A stretch of 64,000 nt of DNA. It comes from AP-15 sp963712825. GTDB taxonomy: Bacteria; Pseudomonadota; Alphaproteobacteria; ATCC43930; CGMCC-115725. Positions within the stretch are counted from its first letter, which is position 1. Each line of letters starts with the position of its first letter. Shown here piece by piece: positions 54,201-61,787 of the stretch. The DNA is taken from contig CAVQJP010000028.1 of assembly GCA_963712825.1 (NCBI GenBank), positions 62,001-126,000 on the forward strand, in the 5' to 3' direction. The notes under the pieces are model-generated. The model was not told where the DNA came from, did not search any database, and saw only the letters and a list, made by a program, of their open reading frames with translations. The position numbers and the translations under genes are program-made.

Positions 54201-54592
54201 GCCTCGTATACCTGCCGTTTATAGCATTCGCATTGCTGATAGTATCACGGATGCAGATATTTGACGACTTCTCAAACCCTTGGACGCTGACGATCGCTCA
54301 AGCGATCAGCATGACGGTTGTGATCGCGTCGGTTTACTTCTATCGGGCCGCCGCCGAAGCAGCCCGCGATACTGCAAGCGAGAACCTAAGCAAGCGGATC
54401 GTCGCAGCGACCGGCGCCAACCAAGATGCGCGGGCGAGCCAGTTGCAGATGCTCATGGATGATATCAAGAATTTGAATGAGGGCGCATTTGCGCCATGGA
54501 CCCGCCAGCCGATTGTCGGGGCGGTACTGCTGCCGCTGATCACCTATGGCGGGACTTGGCTGCTGCACCTCTATGCGCTGCCGGGGATTTGA
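51275..54592 (+). CDS. Unrecognised 1105-aa membrane protein with a receptor-like soluble domain
   Basis: No family recognised with confidence. An N-terminal transmembrane helix (~12-30) is followed by ~650 soluble residues, then about eight predicted helices (around 684-703, 725-750, 768-791, 867-884, 899-921, 973-993, 1001-1022, 1079-1105). The soluble part has features reminiscent of type 1 periplasmic-binding/ANF-receptor folds: HVLVIWLDEDFLTAGRQP (~237), DHVVLLSDWDTSYGRHLSKT (~394), VGVLGSDVYDKLLILQALRP (~519) and ALFFTTDLDELLLPQKK. GC falls below 50% in places (from 53881), against 65-70% nearby, so acquisition is likely. The ATG at 51275 follows TCACGAGA; ~110 bases of leader carry a CRP-type site. 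Confidence 0.7.
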   Translation: MADDQPSGAWGSSFVILAFAAVSAAYVAWQHTPLVSSRPTEPEYPAHELRSAQDIDARLWEDPFAAVTRDAKAKRWPETFAALMRVIETRSWRDSRAGCLHTKAGFDHPGENTLAIGVTLPGASYPEVAETRRRLRYAVLSALHVAGYSPIDEKHIGYWRPDCTVSNTSALKVNTEAVDGWPAATNAAATGIGFEGESGNGTAIPAARGAAQARADASLDKPPLLPIVPWEEFDKDKKHVLVIWLDEDFLTAGRQPISSLVELRLQLNLPLHSSNFALVGPEDSTMLAAMVGEINNRDSQAYMAGYKHRQAQQSLDTGISVYNFGATVEAGAITKDGNIAERLKDIGIQNYYRTINTDDELAKILACELMRRDPNLQLDNKCDGVSEPDRPRDHVVLLSDWDTSYGRHLSKTVAQTFGKQGQAIDFKWIRQVRYLRGLDGRLPNQRVLGQTTSPESGAEEKPAEQAAANQPRAATPETARSQFESPEGQSQFDYLRRLAADLKERDAKFRRTDGGHIAAVGVLGSDVYDKLLILQALRPELPEALFFTTDLDELLLPQKKTRYTRNLLVASSFGLRLDDKGQADILNFRSTYQTSIFLAVQVAIQNEIPHETGAASSEFDSGAVQTATAQLDPKRHETAPKPEAATSSFNLVGDPSLFQIGRTAPQILPTAAQTGSPVELRTRLAVFLVPLLPIGVLFSFARVRRVSFGAIGPAEQDEYTRWSRWMRAGLVSLVVLGLWARLTFGWASAALWLTGNGLGEPISVSEGVSIWPTIGLHAFGLVVSLFLISYALRSLEINRRDTWGEMGVTERPKTFSETFWEALSNFIFDGALKNGGAGLERNCDWFSEVANGYGANWKMRCIRAAAWTLLMMLLWYLVLVPIFDEPNVPARGHLAVKLYSWITIPDVIATLFLTFLVADATLHSRALIVRLNPITTIWPIATRTRFKKEFDLECDEDLTDWLDMQFLARRTRCITGLVYLPFIAFALLIVSRMQIFDDFSNPWTLTIAQAISMTVVIASVYFYRAAAEAARDTASENLSKRIVAATGANQDARASQLQMLMDDIKNLNEGAFAPWTRQPIVGAVLLPLITYGGTWLLHLYALPGI

Positions 54593-54662
54593 CCGGGCTT
54601 GACCTCCAGTTTGTAGCGCGAAGAACCTGCGCGCCGGCGCGCGAGGTTGTAAGCTGCTCCTC

Positions 54663-55658
54663 ATGCTCACTCTCTATTACAGCCGCGCCGGGGGCGGGGA
54701 ACGGCCGGCGGATCTCGCGAGCGCGAGCCTGGGGGCAAATGTCGCCTGGATCGACCTGCTGAATCCGACGCCGGACGAGGTTGCGTTTGTCGAACGCACC
54801 ACCGGACTGCACGTGCCGCGCATCGAGGATTTGAGTGAGATCGAAAGCTCGAGCCGGCTGCGCAATCAGAACGGCGCGATCTATCTGAGCGCGCCCGTGG
54901 TCTACCGCTCCGATGCCGACCAGCCGCTGACCTCGCCGGTCGGCTTTGTGCTGACGCGCGAGCGGCTGATCACGGTGCGCTTTGCAGAGCTGACGGCGTT
55001 TCGAACTTTTATCGACCGCGACCTTGCGGACGAGACCGACCCGCTCACCAGCGCCGCTGTTTTCGCCGGGCTGATGGACGCGATCGCCGACCGTCTCGCC
55101 GACGTTCTCGAAATGATCGCCGCTGAGCTCGACGAGCTGTCGCACCGGCTGTTCCGCAACCCGGTAACCGAGCTTGCGGCCCGACGGCCGCCGGCGCGCG
55201 AAAGCGCCGATCTGCGGGTCATCCTGCGGCGTGTCGGCAACAGCGGCGATCTCGCCTCGAAAATCCGCGACAGCCTGCACGGCATCGCCCGCATCGTGCC
55301 TTACGTCGCGACTCTCGCCGCCGAGTGGCTGCCGGCCGAGGTCAAGCCGCGGCTCGAAACGGTGCGCCAGGACGTGCTGTCACTCAGCGACTACGACGGC
55401 CATATCAGCAACAAGGTTCAGCTGCTGCTCGACGCGACGCTCGGCCTGATCAATGTCGAGCAGAACAACATCATCAAGGTGCTGACCATCGTCTCGGTGG
55501 TGGGCATCCCGCCGACCTTGATCGCCAGCATGTACGGGATGAATTTCAAAATCATGCCGGAGTTGAACTGGTCCTGGGGATATCCCTATGGGCTCGCACT
55601 TATCGCGCTCAGCGCCGTCCTGCCGCTGGTCTGGTTCAAATGGCGCGGCTGGATTTGA
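54663..55658 (+). CDS. corA: CorA-family magnesium/divalent cation transporter
   Basis: 331 residues. A large cytoplasmic N-terminal domain (WIDLLNPTPDEVAFVERTTG near 30, EIESSSRLRNQNGAIYLSAP near 60), a long stalk helix and two C-terminal transmembrane helices. The selectivity motif is MYGMNFKIMPELNWSWG (~288-304), just after the first helix, and the chain ends with the basic WFKWRGWI. CorA pentamers import Mg2+. It starts 70 bases after the unknown gene; a terminator follows. Confidence 0.94.
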   Translation: MLTLYYSRAGGGERPADLASASLGANVAWIDLLNPTPDEVAFVERTTGLHVPRIEDLSEIESSSRLRNQNGAIYLSAPVVYRSDADQPLTSPVGFVLTRERLITVRFAELTAFRTFIDRDLADETDPLTSAAVFAGLMDAIADRLADVLEMIAAELDELSHRLFRNPVTELAARRPPARESADLRVILRRVGNSGDLASKIRDSLHGIARIVPYVATLAAEWLPAEVKPRLETVRQDVLSLSDYDGHISNKVQLLLDATLGLINVEQNNIIKVLTIVSVVGIPPTLIASMYGMNFKIMPELNWSWGYPYGLALIALSAVLPLVWFKWRGWI

Positions 55659-55675
55659 GCCGCTGCGCAAATGTA

Positions 55676-55707
55676 AAACGCCCCCGGAAATCCGGGGGCG
55701 CTTTGTT
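55676..55707. terminator. Bidirectional intrinsic terminator
   Basis: Perfect 9-bp GC stem with a 4-base loop (CGCCCCCGG-AAAT-CCGGGGGCG), preceded by AAAA and followed by CTTTGTT. The T-runs on both strands let it end corA (+) and hsp20 (-), which converge here. Confidence 0.9.
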
Positions 55708-55736
55708 CAGCCGCGCAGCTCTCGGCAAGCCGGCGG

Positions 55737-56219
55737 TCAGGCGGCCTCCTGGTGCTCCGCGCTCTGCTCGACCGCCTTGGGCTCGCTCTGCGGGTGACCG
55801 CTGGCGATCTCGATCTTGCGCGGCTTGGCTGCCTCGGGGACCTCGCGAACGAGGTCGACATGCAGCATGCCGTTGTCGAGGCTGGCGCCGACGACCTTGA
55901 TATGGTCGGCGAGGCTGAAGCGGCGCTCGAACGCGCGCCGGGCGATGCCGCGGTGCAGATAGCGGCCTTCTTCCTCGTCCTTTTTTGCCTTGCCGGTCAC
56001 GAGCAACGTGTTCTCGTGCACGGTTACGTCGACTTCGTCAGGCGCAAAGCCGGCCACCGCCATTGTCAGGCGATAGGCGTCTTCGCCGGTCTTTTCGATG
56101 TTGTAAGGGGGATAGGCGAGAGCGGCGTTGTCGACGCGGCTCGCGGCATCGACCAGGCAAGTCAGCCGGTCAAAGCCGATCGTCGAACGGAACAGCGGCG
56201 AAAAATCAAAACGGTCCAT
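55737..56219 (-). CDS. Hsp20/IbpA-type small heat-shock protein
   Basis: 160 residues from ATG 56219, with GGAGG 9 bases upstream. The N-terminal arm MDRFDFSPLFRSTIGFDRL is IbpA-like. The alpha-crystallin domain spans about 38-130: YPPYNIEKTGEDAYRLTMAV, AGFAPDEVDVTVHENTLLVT and GMLHVDLVREVPEAAKPRKI with the terminal I-x-I-type region (KIEI). It holds unfolded proteins in a refoldable state during stress. The tail is Glu/Gln-rich. Confidence 0.93.
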   Translation of the reverse strand: MDRFDFSPLFRSTIGFDRLTCLVDAASRVDNAALAYPPYNIEKTGEDAYRLTMAVAGFAPDEVDVTVHENTLLVTGKAKKDEEEGRYLHRGIARRAFERRFSLADHIKVVGASLDNGMLHVDLVREVPEAAKPRKIEIASGHPQSEPKAVEQSAEHQEAA

Positions 56220-56387
56220 TGACCACATCCTCCATCGAGCAATATGGGACCGGCATCTGCAAGCAACGCCAGATGCCGTTTCGGTTTACGTGCAGTCCCG
56301 AAATCGGCCACCGCACGGGTATTACATAGTGCCGGAGAAAATGGGGTCAAGGGGCCGGTCAATGCGATGCTCGACACTTGCGCGTGC

Positions 56388-56615
56388 TCAAGGCTTGATG
56401 CCGAACCCCTGAAAGCGCTTGTTGAAGCGGGCGAGCTGGCCGGCGCTGTCGACAAGACGCTGCTGCCCGCCGGTCCATGCCGGATGGGATTTTGGGTCGA
56501 TCTCGAGACGCAATGTGTCGCCGGCCTTGCCGTAGGTCGAGCGCGTCTGATAGGTCGTCCCGTCGGTCATGATGACTGTGATCTCATGATATTCCGGGTG
56601 TATTCCTTGCTTCAT
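56388..56615 (-). CDS. rpmE: 50S ribosomal protein L31
   Basis: 75 residues: MKQGIHPEYHEITVIMTDGT, TYQTRSTYGKAGDTLRLEID and PKSHPAWTGGQQRLVDSAGQ are characteristic. It lacks the CxxC zinc residues near the N-terminus that mark the C+ form, so it is the zinc-independent, alphaproteobacterial-style L31. It contributes to the 30S-50S bridge B1b. The ATG at 56615 gives the family start. Confidence 0.96.
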   Translation of the reverse strand: MKQGIHPEYHEITVIMTDGTTYQTRSTYGKAGDTLRLEIDPKSHPAWTGGQQRLVDSAGQLARFNKRFQGFGIKP

Positions 56616-56725
56616 GCGGCGGCTCTCCAAAGGCGGGGCCGGCTTATATCGCAAGCGCGCCGGCGGGGCAATCGGCACCCGCCGGCGATGGTTGATGGCG
56701 AGGGTTCCTCCTTCGCGCCGTGCGG

Positions 56726-57199
56726 CTAGCGGTTGGTGCCGCTGGCCGAGCCCAGATGCCCGCCCGTCGCCGGCGAGGTGGTGGTGCCCGAACCGGTGTC
56801 GTTGTTTGCAAGATTGTAGGCCTGCGCCTGCTGCAGCTGCTCCTTGGTCATGTCCAAAGTCAGCCGGTTGTTGTCGGTCTTGATCGCGCTCAGCGGCACC
56901 GCGACGTACTTGCCGCCCATGCCGAGGAACGTGCCGACATCGACAACCGCATCGGCGACCCGACCGTCCTTGTCGATGATCAGGTCCTTGACCGAGCCGA
57001 TGTCGCGGTTCTGGACATCGTAGACGGTGCTGCCGAGCATCTTGCTCGCCCGGAACTGGTCGCTCTGGATCTGGGCCCCGGTCGGGTTGGTCGCGGTTGA
57101 ACTGGTTTCGCGCGGCGCGGTGTTGCTCTGCGCGAAGGCAAGCGGCGAGGTCGCCATCAGGATCGCCGCCACCGCGGCGGTCAGGTTTGATTTCGTCAT
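56726..57199 (-). CDS. Secreted PRC-barrel domain protein
   Basis: 157 residues. The signal peptide is ~1-23 (LTAAVAAILMATSPLAFAQS). The PRC barrel is ~50-125: FRASKMLGSTVYDVQNRDIG, SVKDLIIDKDGRVADAVVDV, GGKYVAVPLSAIKTDNNRL. A Gly/Thr/Ser-rich tail ends the chain. Exported PRC-barrel proteins of this kind are frequent in alphaproteobacteria and often stress-induced; their molecular role is unknown. AGGAGG precedes the start, and an EcfG-like promoter pattern lies ~36-61 bases upstream. Confidence 0.88.
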   Translation of the reverse strand: MTKSNLTAAVAAILMATSPLAFAQSNTAPRETSSTATNPTGAQIQSDQFRASKMLGSTVYDVQNRDIGSVKDLIIDKDGRVADAVVDVGTFLGMGGKYVAVPLSAIKTDNNRLTLDMTKEQLQQAQAYNLANNDTGSGTTTSPATGGHLGSASGTNR

Positions 57200-57234
57200 G
57201 CATTCCTCCTGTGTTTGACTCGGACGTCGGTTGT

Positions 57235-57260
57235 AACAAAGTCCGGTTGATTTAGGTTCC
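57235..57260 (-). promoter_or_regulatory. EcfG-type (general stress) promoter candidate for the PRC-barrel gene
   Basis: On the minus strand GGAAC (57256-57260) and TGTT (57235-57238) are separated by exactly 17 bases. The alphaproteobacterial general stress sigma factor EcfG recognises GGAAC-N16/17-CGTT, so the -35 is perfect and the -10 is one base off. The same spacing and the same TGTT variant occur before csbD. Confidence 0.5.
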
Positions 57261-57271
57261 GGTCCGATCGC

Positions 57272-57352
57272 CTAGACCACGTGGAACAGGTACAATAGGA
57301 TGATGATCGGAATCGGAATTCCGAGAAGCCAAAGCAGAATGCCTCTGCCCAT
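57272..57352 (-). CDS. 26-residue hydrophobic membrane peptide
   Basis: ATG 57352 opens a 26-codon frame: MGRGILLWLLGIPIPIIILL and then YLFHVV. It is one transmembrane helix with a Pro-containing kink (GIPIPI). Near-identical tiny proteins (MxxILLWLLGIPIPIIILL type) are common in alphaproteobacteria, of unknown function. GGAGA lies 8 bases upstream. It follows csbD by 31 bases, so is probably part of the same stress transcript. Confidence 0.75.
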   Translation of the reverse strand: MGRGILLWLLGIPIPIIILLYLFHVV

Positions 57353-57383
57353 TTGCGCGTCTCCGTGAGATTGCCGCGGTTTG

Positions 57384-57569
57384 TCATTTCTTGTTGGTGA
57401 TTTCCCGAGCTGCGTCCTTGGCGTGTCCAACCGCGCTCTGCACCCGGCCTTCGGTCTTTTCGCTGGTTCCCTCGGCCTCGGTCTGCCTGTCGCCGGCGGC
57501 GCGGCCGACCCCCTCTTTGATTGCACCGGTGACCTTTTTCACCCCACCGGCGATGCGATCTTTGTCCAT
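57384..57569 (-). CDS. CsbD-family stress response protein
   Basis: 61 residues: MDKDRIAGGVKKVTGAIKEG, VGRAAGDRQTEAEGTSEKTE and GRVQSAVGHAKDAAREITNK. CsbD-like proteins are small, hydrophilic, highly charged and induced in general stress; their activity is unknown. The start is clear from the canonical DKDRIAGG opening, although the frame is open far upstream as a shadow of the transporter gene. Promoter candidate at 57610-57635. Confidence 0.92.
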   Translation of the reverse strand: MDKDRIAGGVKKVTGAIKEGVGRAAGDRQTEAEGTSEKTEGRVQSAVGHAKDAAREITNKK

Positions 57570-57609
57570 TTCGCCAATTTCCTCGTTTCCGTTTCCAGTC
57601 GAAGTAGAA

Positions 57610-57635
57610 AACAGGCTGGAGCGAGCCGGAGTTCC
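57610..57635 (-). promoter_or_regulatory. EcfG-type (general stress) promoter candidate for csbD
   Basis: Minus strand GGAAC (57631-57635), 17-base spacer, TGTT (57610-57613), about 40 bases before the csbD start. Spacing and sequence equal those in front of the PRC-barrel gene, making a shared general-stress control plausible. The consensus -10 would be CGTT. Confidence 0.5.
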
Positions 57636-57839
57636 GAGAAAATTTCGGCGAACCCAGCCGCTCGCCGCCGGTCCGGCAGGCGCAAGCGGTGCGGACCTAA
57701 TCCGGCTGGAGGAATGTTCAGCTACTGCCCGCCTATGCCAAGCAGCCCCGACGTGCCGCGCGGCGGGAACGGCGAAGGGCGCGGATGACGGGCGCCGATG
57801 CGGAATTTGACGAGCTGAATTTTTCGGGGGACAAGCGCA

Positions 57840-59750
57840 ATGGCCGATCAGCTGCCGGGGATCGGAGGGGGCCGTCGTGACGACCAGCCCGGCAGCGTCG
57901 CGGGCATGCTGACCTTTTTGATCTTGGCGCTGATCGTCGCGGCGCTCTATTTCGGCCGTGAAGTGCTGGTTCCGCTGGCGCTCGCGGTGCTGCTGAGCTT
58001 CCTGCTGGCGCCCGCGGTGCACTGGCTGCGGCATTTTCGGGTGGGCCGGGTGTCCGCGGTCGCGGTCACCGTGCTGGTCGCCTTTCTCGCCATCTTCGCG
58101 TTCGCGGCGGTCGTCACCGAAGAGATCTCGCTTCTCGGACCGGAGCTGCCGGAATACCAGCACAACCTCGAGCTGAAGCTGCGCGCGCTCCCGAAGGCGA
58201 TACCGTTGCAGCGCCTCGCCGGCGCGCTTCACCAGGCAACCGCCGAGCTGAAACAATCCGAAGCGCCCGCCGCAAAGCCGGCGGCGGCGCCCGGCCCGAG
58301 CCCCGCCAACCTCACGGCCGAACCGGCCGCCCCGCTGCCGGTCGAGGTTGTGCCGCCCGAGCCGACGCCGCTCGAGATCGCCGAGACCGTGATCGGCCCG
58401 ATGCTCCAGCCGTTGGCGATGGCGGGCCTCGTCATCGTGCTGGTGATCTTCGTGCTGCTCAACCGCGAGGAGCTGCGCGACAGGGTGATCAGGCTCGCCG
58501 GCGGCGGCGATCTGCACCGCACCACCGAAGCGATGAACGAGGCGGCGCATCGGGTAAGCCGCTATCTGCTGTCGCAGCTCTCGGTCAACGCCGTCGAGGG
58601 AACTCTGATCGGGCTCGGCCTCGTGGTAATCGGCATTCCTAACGCGGCGCTGTGGGGCATCCTGGTCGCCCTGCTGCGCTTCATCCCCTATCTCGGCATC
58701 GTCATCGCCGCCTGCTTTCCAATGGCGCTCGCGGTCGCCATCGACCCCGGCTGGTGGCTGCTGGCCTGGACGGCGATCTTGTTCGTCACCGTCGAGCTCG
58801 TCGTCGCCAACATCGTCGAGCCCTGGCTTTACGCCGGCAGTACCGGCCTGTCCTCGATCGCGGTGATCATCGCCGCGGTGTTCTGGACGTGGCTGTGGGG
58901 ACCGATCGGGCTGTTGCTGTCGACGCCGCTGACTGCCTGCCTGCTGGTCCTCGGGCGGCATGTTCCGCAGCTGCAATTTCTCGACGTGATGCTTGGCAGC
59001 GACCCGGTGCTGACCCCGGACGAGACCTTCTACCAACGGCTGCTTGCCGACGACCCCGAGGAGGCGACCGAGCAGGCCGAGCTCTTTGTCAAGGAGAGGC
59101 CCCTCGACGAGTTTTTCGAGGAAGTCGCGCTGCCGGTGCTGGCGCGGGCGCAGGCCGACAGCGATCGCGGGGTGCTGCCGCCGGAGCGGCGCGCGACGGT
59201 CAAGGAAGCCTTTGCCAAGATTCTCGAAAACCTGTTCGACAATTCAGTCATCGACGACAACTCCCCGACCGAAGGCGGCACGGTTGGGCCGGCGGAAAGC
59301 GGGTTTGTCGTATGCATGGCCGGACGCAACGAGCTCGACGAGGCGGCGGCGATGCTGTTCGCCGGGCTGTTGCGGGCGCGCGGTCATGACGCCTACGTGT
59401 TTGCCGCCGACTCGCCGGCGGCGTTGGGCGGCCGGCGGGTCGCGCTTAGAGACGCCGAGATCGTATGCGTGGCGCTGGTCAGCACCAGCTCCCCGGCGCG
59501 TGCCCGGCATCTGGTGCGCCGGCTGCGCCGCCGGGTTCCGCGGGCGCGCATCGTGCTCGGGTTTTGGGGACTTCACGCGGGCGACGTGGCCGCGGACGAA
59601 GCCCGAACCGCCAGCTCGGCCGATGCCGTCGTAACCTCGCTCGCCGAGGCGATCGCCGACATCGAGCCCCATTTGCGGCCGGGCGGGACGGCGGCTCTCT
59701 CCGCGGCGCCGCTGGCGTTGAGCACTCCTGAAGCGGGAGCCGCCGCATAA
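57840..59750 (+). CDS. AI-2E family transporter with a cobalamin-binding-like C-terminal domain
   Basis: 636 residues, about 250 more than a simple AI-2E transporter. Residues ~20-400 are the UPF0118/AI-2E membrane domain: TFLILALIVAALYFGREVLV, PLALAVLLSFLLAP, LSVNAVEGTLIGLGLVVIGI, FIPYLGIVIAACFPMALAVA and TGLSSIAVIIAAVFWTWLWG, GPIGLLLSTPLTACLLVLGR. An Ala/Pro linker lies at ~140-180. After ~410 comes a soluble part, ending (~510-620) in a Rossmann-like segment (AAAMLFAGLLRARGHDAYVF, EIVCVALVSTSSPARARHLV, RARIVLGFWGLHAG) like B12-binding folds without the His ligand. Confidence 0.88.
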   Translation: MADQLPGIGGGRRDDQPGSVAGMLTFLILALIVAALYFGREVLVPLALAVLLSFLLAPAVHWLRHFRVGRVSAVAVTVLVAFLAIFAFAAVVTEEISLLGPELPEYQHNLELKLRALPKAIPLQRLAGALHQATAELKQSEAPAAKPAAAPGPSPANLTAEPAAPLPVEVVPPEPTPLEIAETVIGPMLQPLAMAGLVIVLVIFVLLNREELRDRVIRLAGGGDLHRTTEAMNEAAHRVSRYLLSQLSVNAVEGTLIGLGLVVIGIPNAALWGILVALLRFIPYLGIVIAACFPMALAVAIDPGWWLLAWTAILFVTVELVVANIVEPWLYAGSTGLSSIAVIIAAVFWTWLWGPIGLLLSTPLTACLLVLGRHVPQLQFLDVMLGSDPVLTPDETFYQRLLADDPEEATEQAELFVKERPLDEFFEEVALPVLARAQADSDRGVLPPERRATVKEAFAKILENLFDNSVIDDNSPTEGGTVGPAESGFVVCMAGRNELDEAAAMLFAGLLRARGHDAYVFAADSPAALGGRRVALRDAEIVCVALVSTSSPARARHLVRRLRRRVPRARIVLGFWGLHAGDVAADEARTASSADAVVTSLAEAIADIEPHLRPGGTAALSAAPLALSTPEAGAAA

Positions 59751-59765
59751 GGCCGCTCTCCTTCC

Positions 59766-60968
59766 TCAAGCCGGCGCCGCCCGGTCGAGCCGCCGCCGCA
59801 ATGCCGCCGCGGCGCGAAAGGCCAACGGGTTTACGGTTATCGAGATCAGCGCGCCGGCAAGAATAAGGTTCCGACCCTCGGCGCTCAACAGGCCCTCCGC
59901 CGTGCCGAGTGCCGCCAGCATGAACGAAAACTCGCCGATCTGTGCGAGGCTCGCCGCGACGGTCAGCGCGGTTGCCGCCGAATACCCGGCGATGCGAACC
60001 ATGACAAAGGCCGCGACCGACTTGCCGAGGAGGACGACCGCGAGCACCGCCAGCACCTGAAACGGGTGCCTGACCAAAATCGCCGGGTCGAAAAGCATCC
60101 CGACCGACAGGAAAAACAGGACGGCAAAGGCGTCTTCGAGCGGCTTTGCCTGCTCGGCGGCCCGGTGGCTGTGGTCGCTCGCGTTGACGACGATACCGGC
60201 AAAAAACGCACCGAGCGCAAACGACACCCCAAACAGCTCGGACGAGGCAAAGGCGACCCCGAGTGCCGCGGCGACGACCGCAAGCGTGAACAGCTCGCGC
60301 GATCCCGTCCGCACCACCTGATCGAGCAGCCAGGGCAGAACGCGCGCGCCGACCACCAGCATCAACGCGATAAAAGAGGCGACCTTGCCGAGGGTCAGGG
60401 CGAGCACCCAGCCAAGCCGCCCGGGCGACAGCGCGCCGCCGCCCAGCACCGCCGCCAGCGCCGGCAGGATCACCAAGGCCCCGACCGTGAACAGGTCCTC
60501 GACAATCAGCCAGCCGATCGCGATCCGGCCGTCGGGCAGGTCGAGCATCCCGCGCTCTTCGAGCGCCCGCAGCAGCACGACCGTGCTCGCGACCGACAGC
60601 GCCAGGCCGAACACCACGCCGGCGGCGACCGTCCAGCCCCACCAATGAGCAACCGCGAGGCCGAGCGCTGTTGCCACGGCGATCTGCCCGAGCGCCCCCG
60701 GCACTGCGATCCGGCGGACCGCGAGCAGGTCGCGCATCGAGAAATGCATGCCGACGCCGAACATCAGCAGCATGACGCCGATCTCGGCCAATTGCCCCGC
60801 CAGATGCGTGTCGCCGACGTAGCCCGGGGTAAACGGGCCGATCGCGACCCCGGCGAGCAGATAGCCCGCGATCGGCGGCGCGCCCAGCCGGACCGCGACA
60901 AAGCCGCCGGCAAAGGCGAACGCCAGCCCGACCGAGATCGTCGAAATCAGCGAGACGTCGTGCGGCAC
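59766..60968 (-). CDS. CPA2-family cation:proton antiporter (KefB-like, membrane domain only)
   Basis: 400 residues, ~12 hydrophobic segments: LISTISVGLAFAFAGGFVAV at the start, LLMFGVGMHFSMRDLLAVRR, LSVASTVVLLRALEERGMLD, AIGWLIVEDLFTVGALVILP (the polar/acidic transport helix) and FFLSVGMLFDPAILVRHPFQ. The C-terminal TrkA-N/RCK regulatory domain usual for KefB/KefC is absent; the chain ends RRRLDRAAPA. Its 5' end overlaps the methyltransferase stop by 22 bases. Converges with the AI-2E gene 15 bases away. Confidence 0.9.
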   Translation of the reverse strand: MPHDVSLISTISVGLAFAFAGGFVAVRLGAPPIAGYLLAGVAIGPFTPGYVGDTHLAGQLAEIGVMLLMFGVGMHFSMRDLLAVRRIAVPGALGQIAVATALGLAVAHWWGWTVAAGVVFGLALSVASTVVLLRALEERGMLDLPDGRIAIGWLIVEDLFTVGALVILPALAAVLGGGALSPGRLGWVLALTLGKVASFIALMLVVGARVLPWLLDQVVRTGSRELFTLAVVAAALGVAFASSELFGVSFALGAFFAGIVVNASDHSHRAAEQAKPLEDAFAVLFFLSVGMLFDPAILVRHPFQVLAVLAVVLLGKSVAAFVMVRIAGYSAATALTVAASLAQIGEFSFMLAALGTAEGLLSAEGRNLILAGALISITVNPLAFRAAAALRRRLDRAAPA

Positions 60969-61729
60969 TCAGCCGGACAATAAGCGCGAAACCGCAGCCG
61001 GACGTAGTCGGCGACCCAGGTGCCGCGCTCGTCCATCAGCACCGGGCGCAGCAGGGCTAGGACCTCGGCGCGGGCCGCGGGCCGGTCAGCCGCCGGCAGG
61101 ACGCCGAAAAAGTCGTCGGTAAAAGTGTCGAGCCAGGCCTCAAGCCCGGCCGCGAGCGGGGTCGGCCGCGGGATGAGGCCAATCTCGTCGACGGCAAACC
61201 CGGCTGCTTCGAGCTTTTTGCCGTAGGCTTCGGCGGACGGGAAATAGAACGGGCTGAGGCGGTGCGCGTCGAGCCCGCGGCGGCCGAGCACCGCGCTCAG
61301 CGCCACCATAATCGCCGCGGTGTTGTTGTGTCCGCCCATCTCGGCGACAAACCGCCCGCCCGGCCTCAGCGCGCGACGGACGCCGGCGAGCACCTTTTCC
61401 GGCGGCCGCATCCAATGCAATGCGGCGTTCGAGAAGACCGCGTCGAACTCACCCTCGAAATCGAGGTCCTGCCCTGCCGCGACCCGGGCGTCTAGCCCGC
61501 GCGCCTGCGCTGCGGCCACCATGTCCGGGGCGGCGTCGACGGCGACGACACTTGCACCGGCGGCAGCGATCCTTTCGGTCAGCACCCCGTCGCCGCAGCC
61601 GAGATCGAGAATCCGCTCGCCCGGCCGCGGGCCCAGCAGCTCCAGCACCGGCGCGCCCAGAGCCGGCACGAAATGCGCGGTCTGCGCATAGCGCTCCGCC
61701 GACCAGTGCTGCCGCGAAACTTGCCTCAT
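60947..61729 (-). CDS. Class I SAM-dependent methyltransferase
   Basis: 260 residues. The SAM site is RILDLGCGDGVLTERIAAAG (~40-59), then VVAVDAAPDMVAAAQARGLD and FDAVFSNAALHWMRPPEKVL (~95-115), then RRALRPGGRFVAEMGGHNN. It resembles trans-aconitate/ubiquinone-type small-molecule methyltransferases; the substrate is unknown. The conserved end is near VRLRFRA; ten extra residues reach into the antiporter gene. Start 61729, 59 bases after the formyltransferase. Confidence 0.85.
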   Translation of the reverse strand: MRQVSRQHWSAERYAQTAHFVPALGAPVLELLGPRPGERILDLGCGDGVLTERIAAAGASVVAVDAAPDMVAAAQARGLDARVAAGQDLDFEGEFDAVFSNAALHWMRPPEKVLAGVRRALRPGGRFVAEMGGHNNTAAIMVALSAVLGRRGLDAHRLSPFYFPSAEAYGKKLEAAGFAVDEIGLIPRPTPLAAGLEAWLDTFTDDFFGVLPAADRPAARAEVLALLRPVLMDERGTWVADYVRLRFRAYCPAECRTTSR

Positions 61730-61787
61730 CCCGAACCTTGGTCGTCGCCGCTGTCGTTCCTCAACTTGCGCCGCCGTTCAACCCGTT

